From Chrysophaeum taylorii (lineage: Eukaryota > Sar > Pelagophyceae > Pelagomonadales > Pelagomonadaceae), in NCBI GenBank assembly GCA_029834535.1, contig JAQMWT010000219.1, positions 1 through 22,562 on the forward strand: a stretch of DNA of 22,562 nt, read 5' to 3'. A program made the translations under genes and the position numbers. Positions 17,507 to 22,562 of the stretch are shown in pieces (the stretch's first letter is position 1; every line of letters begins with the position of its first letter). The notes under the pieces were generated by a model. It ran no database searches. It saw nothing but the letters and a program-made list of their open reading frames with translations, and was not told the DNA's origin.

Positions 17507-18442
17507 AAGCTCACGGATCCTAACGATGTGCGTCCTTTGCTTGAATATCTGCTTCAAGCGTACAATAACACAAAATGTATCACGCAACGTCGATTGGAGA
17601 AGCCCTCCTCATGGGTGCCTTTCATTCCTGGAGCTACTTCATCTAAACCTTCGAAGGTATTATTAATGGACACCATTCAGGAATCCCATAAAAGTCTCGA
17701 AGGCACATATTCTCTCATGGCGACTGCTACTGGTAAACCTGGCTTTAATTCGCGTAATTTGCGCAATGCGAAAGATAAGTCTTCCTCGATCTCTCCAAGG
17801 GATACTTCGCATTATCGTCCCCCTATCAATTACAATACGGGAGGAAACAGCTTTGATAGACCGTTGCACCCGCAGCCAACTGATCGTCGTTCACGCTCTA
17901 ATGTGTCTATAATGGACAGAGCGGCGTATCAGACAACCGCCTCAAGCACCTCTTTCGCAAGCTCCAAGACGCCAATCCAACTCCTTCTGCGGATGTTAAG
18001 ACTGTGCAGGAGGAGATGACAACTCTGCTAAGTACCCTATGGACTGCTGCCTCTCAGGCATCGACGCAGACCCTTGACCCTGAGGAAGCTTCTAACGTGC
18101 AACTCTATATGTCACGGGTTGACTCCATGTCCGACGCTATAGCGGGTCTTCTTGATCCCAGCTCTTCCGTCTCCGTCCCTGATGAAAAAGCTGATGAAGA
18201 TGCTTATGCTCCTACAGTGTCCCCCAGTGATGCGGGGCAGAGGGGGGGCACTGATATGGAGAAGCTATTCCAGACTTTCCTCACTGTCAGTGATGCAGAC
18301 ATCGACAATCTCCCGCAAACTCTCCTGCAGCGCGTTAACGCTAAAGCCCAAAATGCTGTTGTTCGTCGCAATGCTCTGGAAGCTCCACCTAAAACTGATG
18401 ACAACAAGAAGAGACCCCCGATGATGAAGATGAGGAAGATGA

Positions 18443-20137
18443 CACAGGCCCGCTAAGTCACTTCCAAAGCTGCCCCTTAATAATGCTTTCACCCTGGTAG
18501 TCACTCCTTCCGACCAAACACAGCTCTTCCTAACCAAGTATGTTTTCGGTCGAAGCTCAACACGTGCGTGTTATGCAATCATGTTAAAACTGTACAATGA
18601 GTGCGATCTCCCAATTATGAGCACTCCAGGATATGCGGATACCTGTGCTTCTCATCCTGTGGTTAATTTTCGTCGTTACGCGGATCCTCTGCACATTGTA
18701 AAGTTGCCTGATTCACTATCGCCCGCTATCCAGACTGCCACTCACACTCACAGCATAACGCACGCTATGATCATACGGACCGTGATACCAGCTCTGCGTA
18801 AATATCCTGAAGTGGGCTACGTGAAGTTAGATGTCGCGTTGTATCTTCCAAAGCGAAACCAGAATCTCGACCTCGATCTGCATATAATCAGCATGCCTCA
18901 ATGGGGGTGAAGATAAGCTTGCTATTCATCTCTACGGCAGTGAATTCAAAGGTCAATCCAACATCACCAGCAATATTGATGATAATATGCGGATTCCGCT
19001 GTTCTGACTGGAAAACGTGCTCCCCACGCTTCCTATCTACTCGCTGCAGCAGGCTAAGGCGCGAAAGATGGAGCTTCGTTCTTTACAGTTCAAACTCTGT
19101 CCATTCAACGAACACCGCGAAATGCAGGGACTATATACTAAGCTGCCTGAACGAGTGATCTATATTCCTTGGTACAAAGCCATCCTTCCGTCCATGTATT
19201 CCCAGCACCTATACATTCGTAAACGACTGTCGCCGCCTTTGTGACACACAGACTTGATCCCCGTTTGCTGCATACTGTCACCTCTGCACCTAGTTCCCGT
19301 GTTCCCACAGTTACCCTTCTCTGCGCTGGCTTGTCCACTCCAGCTTTTCTGGCTTGTGCTACTAATGACTTGCAAATCAACATTAACGTCAAAGTTCTTG
19401 TTGAGAGCGACGAAAGTATCACGCACATGCTACGTTCACGGTTTGGCAACTCCATAGAGATCTTTTCGTCTCTCCCCAGATTTCTGACCTACCTTCACCG
19501 TGCTTCGGGGAAGGAGCGCGCTGAGTACTACACGGATATTGTGGAACTAACATCCCCGTGTACGAAGAGAAGCGTTATCAACGGGAGAGTCATCTCGACT
19601 TTCGAGCGAGATATGGACGATTCTTTATTTCCAAGTGCTCTTAGCGTCCTGGAACTCATCAAACCTCTGGTTCTCCTTATGGAGATGAGGCCACCGCACA
19701 GTCCTTCCTATGAGGACCATATCAGAGTCGCTAGTTTGCTCTTCTCCTCAATGCACTACACTGAGGACGTATGTGACCGCTTCCCTTGCTATCTATGTGG
19801 GGATTATCAGCCTAGGGGAAGATGGATCCTCGTGGCCCGCAGATATAATTCCGGACCCATCGATCTGTTCTCTTGGCCCCACACGCGTCTCACTTCTTTG
19901 GTTGACATTGCTGATAACAGCAACGCTATAAACCGAAAGCTATATGTCGATGAAGATTGGACGCAAGTTTTCCCTGATGCATATTATGTATCAAGCCCTA
20001 AGACTTTCGGTGCTTTTGATCGTATCGGATATGTCCGCTTAACTGTTGTTGAACTGGAGAGCTTAACTATGCTCTTTCAACGTCTTCATTCACATAAAGC
20101 AACTGAGCATGCATCACAAGACGATGTTAATTATTAG
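18443..20137 (+). pseudogene. Unrecognised gene 2 of the inverted-repeat unit
   Basis: An open frame begins at 18443, inside the acidic tail of gene 1, and has its first ATG at 18581. It shifts near 18905. The continuation contains one stop (near 19006) and runs to about 19240, where it shifts again into frame 19241-20137 (298 codons), ending at TAG 20135-20137 inside the right inverted-repeat arm. About 560 residues are represented, with mixed helix and strand character and a Cys-Tyr-Leu-Cys-Gly-Asp-Tyr stretch near 19790. I recognise no family, no membrane anchor and no polymerase or protease motif. With no ATG near 18443, gene 2 may have been read by frameshift from gene 1, or its start was lost. 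Its downstream position suggests a second product of the same unit. Confidence 0.45.
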
Positions 20138-20338
20138 AGAAGAGTAACAACCGCCGTGTCACCTTCGGCAGAGCTAAGAGCAGTGGAGTTTGCCCTTCTA
20201 TGTCCCTTCTCCTTAGACGAAGGACAGAACGGCGTGATAACACAGCGAAATCTTGTTTTACTATTGTGAAAAGGGAAAACTAACCCTGGATGAAACTTTT
20301 CATCTCTACGCCCTCACAGATTGAACTCGGGCAGAGTG
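20131..20338 (-). repeat. Right arm of long inverted repeat
   Basis: The inverse counterpart of 15803-16033. The 29-bp identical block is at 20302-20330. The inner limit coincides with the stop codon of gene 2. Stem pairs on the minus strand are 20238-20247 with 20152-20161, 20219-20226 with 20201-20209, and 20191-20196 with 20177-20182. Confidence 0.85.
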
Positions 20339-20691
20339 AAACCTCTACAAACAAAACAAATGTCTGGCCAAAGACAAAAGAAAGGTGAGTTCGAAGGAGG
20401 CGTGTGGGGATAGGTGTGCGACGTACACGAGAGAGGTATGGAGAGTGAGATAGAGAGGAAGATAGATAATACGCAGGTGAAGTATGGTAATAAAGGAGAA
20501 AGTGCGCAAAGTAGAACGCAGAATAAATTGGAAGAGGTGGCAAAGTGAGAAGGAGAAAGCGAGACGAGGCGGCGAATAAGCAGCAAGCGGAAAGTATCGA
20601 GTGCAAAGAGTGAGGCTGTGGATAAGAGTGCTAGATGAGTGAAATGCAAAACAAGGTGAATGCGACAATAGAAATCGCGACAATAGAAATC
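20339..20691. other. Purine-rich plus strand, no gene seen
   Basis: The plus strand is dominated by A and G for about 300 bp. This keeps the minus strand free of many stops and yields three overlapping pyrimidine-encoded frames of 108-112 codons rich in Leu, Ser, Phe and Pro. I regard these as composition effects. It could be an untranslated region or element end. Confidence 0.5.
20662..20691 (+). repeat. 15-bp perfect tandem duplication
   Basis: GCGACAATAGAAATC occurs twice in tandem. Confidence 0.9.
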
Positions 20692-21430
20692 AGATCATCA
20701 TCCGGTGCAGGGATTGATAAGAGAAGGACTGATGTGACAATATCGCGAAAATGATGCTAAATACAATGCGGAAGTAAACGAATGTGTGTAATGTCGTGAG
20801 GATTCCATGATGTATACGGGCAGTTGAGTTGATCCTAAGTGATAGTGATTGATGGATCATAAGAAAATATTCTATGGTGGCTAGAGATGTGCTGATAAAC
20901 ATGTAACGATGTGACTGAGCGGTAGCGTTATCCCATGAAGATATATGTGCATTTAACCAAATCGGTGTCGACATGGTAAGTTAATCGTCGTTGCGATAGC
21001 TAGTAGCGCGGAGTTGTTCCTGGAAGATGTAAGAACCAGGATTGTCTGTCACATACGTGTCGAAGCTGTTGTCCTGAGTGCAGCGTGGTACAGCTGAAGC
21101 TAAACTATAAGCGTCCTATATAAAATGCGGAAAATCATCGTGAGATGTCGATGGCGGGGTAAAATCGTCTGGGGTTGGCAAAGAAAGAAATGAGAACTCT
21201 AAAGAGAATTTTATAGGTGTTGAGCCTTGTTGATAGTCCTGGATCATAGCTGTAGACCTGCGATTGTGGTCTGGTGGAGGTTGCCGTTTGCTATCATCAA
21301 AGGATGATTGGACTGGGACCGGAGGCTGCGAGTATATTCCGTGCGACGGTGGATACCGACGTGTATCCTTGGCAGAAGAGTCAGTCGTCAGGGGTACATG
21401 CCTGAAGGTGGACTGTGCGAAGACATTGTC
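20692..21430. other. Stretch without recognised features
   Basis: About 740 bp of balanced composition. The longest open frame is 94 codons (minus) and shows no motif. I see no RNA gene, terminal repeat or microsatellite. Confidence 0.5.
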
Positions 21431-22540
21431 CTAGTTTGGAGGAGAGCTGACTTCGAATGCATGGTCGGAGTCGTATCCTATTCGGCAAAGTAATCCTGAG
21501 TCGTGACCATTGGCTGGTCCAGAATTCATTTCGTGTCCGGAGTCGTTTTCACCATAATCAAACTCCCCTTGATGTACAAACGCGAGTGAGCGCGGTGCAT
21601 CCCTGGTGAATTGTGCAGTGATTGAAAGGTGTGACATTCGACAGAAGGGGGACGTCGATATGCAAGAGCTGTGCAGTATACAACGTGGAGGGAGCTGGGG
21701 TGTCAAGAGAGAATGAAGCTGTGGACGGGAGATGTCCGAAGAGTGAATCTGATGTGACACAATGGCCATAGTGCGAGGACTGTCCGATAAGAATGAGTCG
21801 TGCGAGACTGAGGCTGGCAGCGAGTGTGCGGGAATAAAGGAAGAGATAGGCATGGCAATTGACTTCCCTTGATTCATAACACAGCTGGGTGGAGTATGCA
21901 GTGTGCGGCAGTGACATTCGGTAGAATGCTGAGAGCAGAGCGCGTGTCCAACCTGTGAAGATTGAGGGTTATCCTCGCGGGCGCTACGGAAAATGTCGAC
22001 TGGGTGCGAATCGCAATGGCAGCTGTTGGGCATAGAGTTCTGCAAGATGGAACCTGCAGTGTGAACGGAGAGGAGCGAGCCGGGTGCGTCAAGAGAGCAT
22101 AATATGCGAGTGCAGTCTGAGCTGTGTCCGAGGCAGAATTCTGACAGTAATGTCGATAGATGCGAATCGTGGACAGAACTGGGCGAGGATGTCGCGTGCA
22201 GTCGTGCTGTAACCGAACCATAGAGGTGCAGAGCTTCAACGTCAAGCATAGTGCTGGGAGGGACGTTAAAAGAGGCGAGGAGGGAACTCTGCGTGCGGCT
22301 ATCGTTTTGTGGCGGGCATTTGTTGCGCGAGTTTGGCGATAACTGCGACATGTTGCGTTGGCATGACAGAACTTCATTTGCATATGGCAGCACACAGGGT
22401 GAGATCGAGTGAGCTGAAACTTGAGAGCTGTGACCTGCAAGAGACTGACGGAAGAGCGTGGGAGGCTCAGAATTGCATTGATGACGGAACTTAGTGTCAT
22501 CACAAATCGTCGGAAATCGGATCGTCGGGAATCGCGTCAA
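21431..22540 (-). CDS. Uncertain 369-codon open frame, Ser/His/Cys-rich
   Basis: This is the longest uninterrupted frame in the right part of the window. It starts at ATG 22538-22540 and ends near 21431. The product would be rich in Ser, His, Pro and Cys, with no clear domain, signal peptide or membrane segment. A second minus frame of 209 codons (21874-22503) and a third of 119 codons (21558-21917) overlap it. This suggests the lack of stops comes from base composition and from degenerate DNA repeats below it. The Cys and His residues do not form a regular finger spacing that I can see. A real but fast-evolving gene is possible, though I favour chance or repeat origin. Confidence 0.22.
   Translation of the reverse strand: MTRFPTIRFPTICDDTKFRHQCNSEPPTLFRQSLAGHSSQVSAHSISPCVLPYANEVLSCQRNMSQLSPNSRNKCPPQNDSRTQSSLLASFNVPPSTMLDVEALHLYGSVTARLHATSSPSSVHDSHLSTLLSEFCLGHSSDCTRILCSLDAPGSLLSVHTAGSILQNSMPNSCHCDSHPVDIFRSAREDNPQSSQVGHALCSQHSTECHCRTLHTPPSCVMNQGKSIAMPISSFIPAHSLPASVSHDSFLSDSPRTMAIVSHQIHSSDISRPQLHSLLTPQLPPRCILHSSCISTSPFCRMSHLSITAQFTRDAPRSLAFVHQGEFDYGENDSGHEMNSGPANGHDSGLLCRIGYDSDHAFEVSSPPN
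21650..22150 (+). repeat. Degenerate repeat units, about 380 bp apart
   Basis: Segments near 21655-21755 and 22035-22145 share ordered blocks: TGCAAGA, a GCAGT(A/G)T-AACG string, GGAG, GTCAAGAGAG and TGTCCGA with AGAATTCTGA or a variant. Partial echoes (GTGACATTCG near 21630 and 21912; GTCGA with TGCGAATCG near 21994 and 22152) lie between them. Divergence is high. Confidence 0.4.
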
Positions 22541-22562
22541 AGCGTGGAGGAACGACGAGTGC

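Larger units (their letters stand above)
16179..18500 (+). pseudogene. Unrecognised gene 1 of the inverted-repeat unit
   Basis: A likely start is the ATG at 16179. After 16 codons the frame shifts (about 16225) and a good frame runs to about 16970, shifts again, and is then interrupted by the insert at 17200-17496. It resumes to about 17940, shifts once more, runs in frame 18004-18456, and its acidic Asp/Glu tail continues in another frame to the TAG at 18498. The remains suggest about 670 residues: a helix-rich globular N-terminal part of about 400 residues, a Ser/Arg/Thr-rich basic linker near 17700-17930, a helical segment, and an acidic tail. This layout resembles nucleocapsid or Gag-like proteins, but I see no zinc knuckle, catalytic motif or named family. 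The reading is inference only. Confidence 0.5.
15803..20338 (+). mobile_element. Inverted-repeat-bounded unit with two unknown genes
   Basis: A unit of about 4.5 kb has inverted arms at both ends and two decayed plus-strand genes filling almost all the space between. The right arm begins at the stop codon of gene 2. I found no transposase, integrase, polymerase, protease or helicase motif. I found no convincing target duplication outside the arms. It could be an integrated virus-like genome or segment, a non-autonomous transposon with cargo, or two inverted LTR-like sequences that flank unrelated genes. The left arm starts only 12 bp after the Copia stop, so an LTR origin remains possible. 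Base composition differs clearly from the GC-rich left half of the window. Confidence 0.5.

Noticed and set aside
15780..20360. Target-site duplication outside the inverted-repeat arms
   Set aside because: Flanks beyond 15803 and 20338 share no direct repeat that I could find, so none is claimed.
20280..20683. Three overlapping minus frames of 108-112 codons
   Set aside because: They arise from a purine-rich plus strand and encode Leu/Ser/Phe-rich low-complexity sequence without motifs.

Overview
This window looks like a transposon graveyard from a eukaryotic genome, probably a protist. It holds decayed protein genes with many frameshifts, nested mobile elements, target-site duplications and eukaryote-only families: a BED-finger hAT transposase, a Copia RNase H and a SWIM zinc finger. 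The styles of the hAT transposase and of the large reverse transcriptase resemble what I know from oomycetes and other stramenopiles. That assignment is inference. I see no operons, bacterial ribosome sites, rRNA, tRNA or CRISPR array.

Layout. Bases 1-5958 (minus strand) carry one long, frameshifted reverse-transcriptase retroelement that runs off the left edge. From its 5' side it shows a proline-rich repeat region, three IQ-like motifs, a C4HC3 zinc finger, an alanine-rich helix region, a helical pre-RT domain, the RT itself and a C-terminal region. Bases 5959-8144 hold copies of an unclassified non-autonomous repeat in opposing orientations (A plus, D minus, B minus). A third long copy (C) lies at 9993-11316. 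Two copies have 5-bp flanking duplications. Between B and the hAT lie a broken SWIM zinc-finger gene (8232-9051, plus) and the remains of an unrecognised minus-strand gene (about 9218-9870).

Bases 9878-14071 are a complete hAT element with 18-bp terminal inverted repeats and a perfect 8-bp duplication (TTTATATA). Its transposase gene is broken by frameshifts and copy C is inserted in its 5' leader. A second, internally deleted hAT copy lies in the opposite orientation at about 14357-14881. It abuts the 3' part of a Copia polyprotein (RNase H, 14882-15791).

Bases 15803-20338 are the most unusual part. About 210-230 bp of imperfect inverted repeat flank two large, decayed, unrecognised genes. 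No transposase, integrase or polymerase is recognisable between them. Both arms can form the same nested stem-loops, and the pairing differences include G.U wobbles. Gene 1 is interrupted by a 297-bp insert with a (GTTA)5 tail and a 10-bp target duplication, like a SINE or short LINE. The last 2.2 kb (20339-22562) is purine-rich at its start, then holds a minus-strand 369-codon open frame over degenerate repeats, with no recognised gene.

Base composition changes from strongly GC-rich in the left half to nearly balanced after about 14.08 kb, so the right half may have a different origin or age. None of the recognised element genes looks intact. The window gives an insertion order (hAT before copy C; gene 1 before the GTTA-tailed insert) rather than a working pathway.
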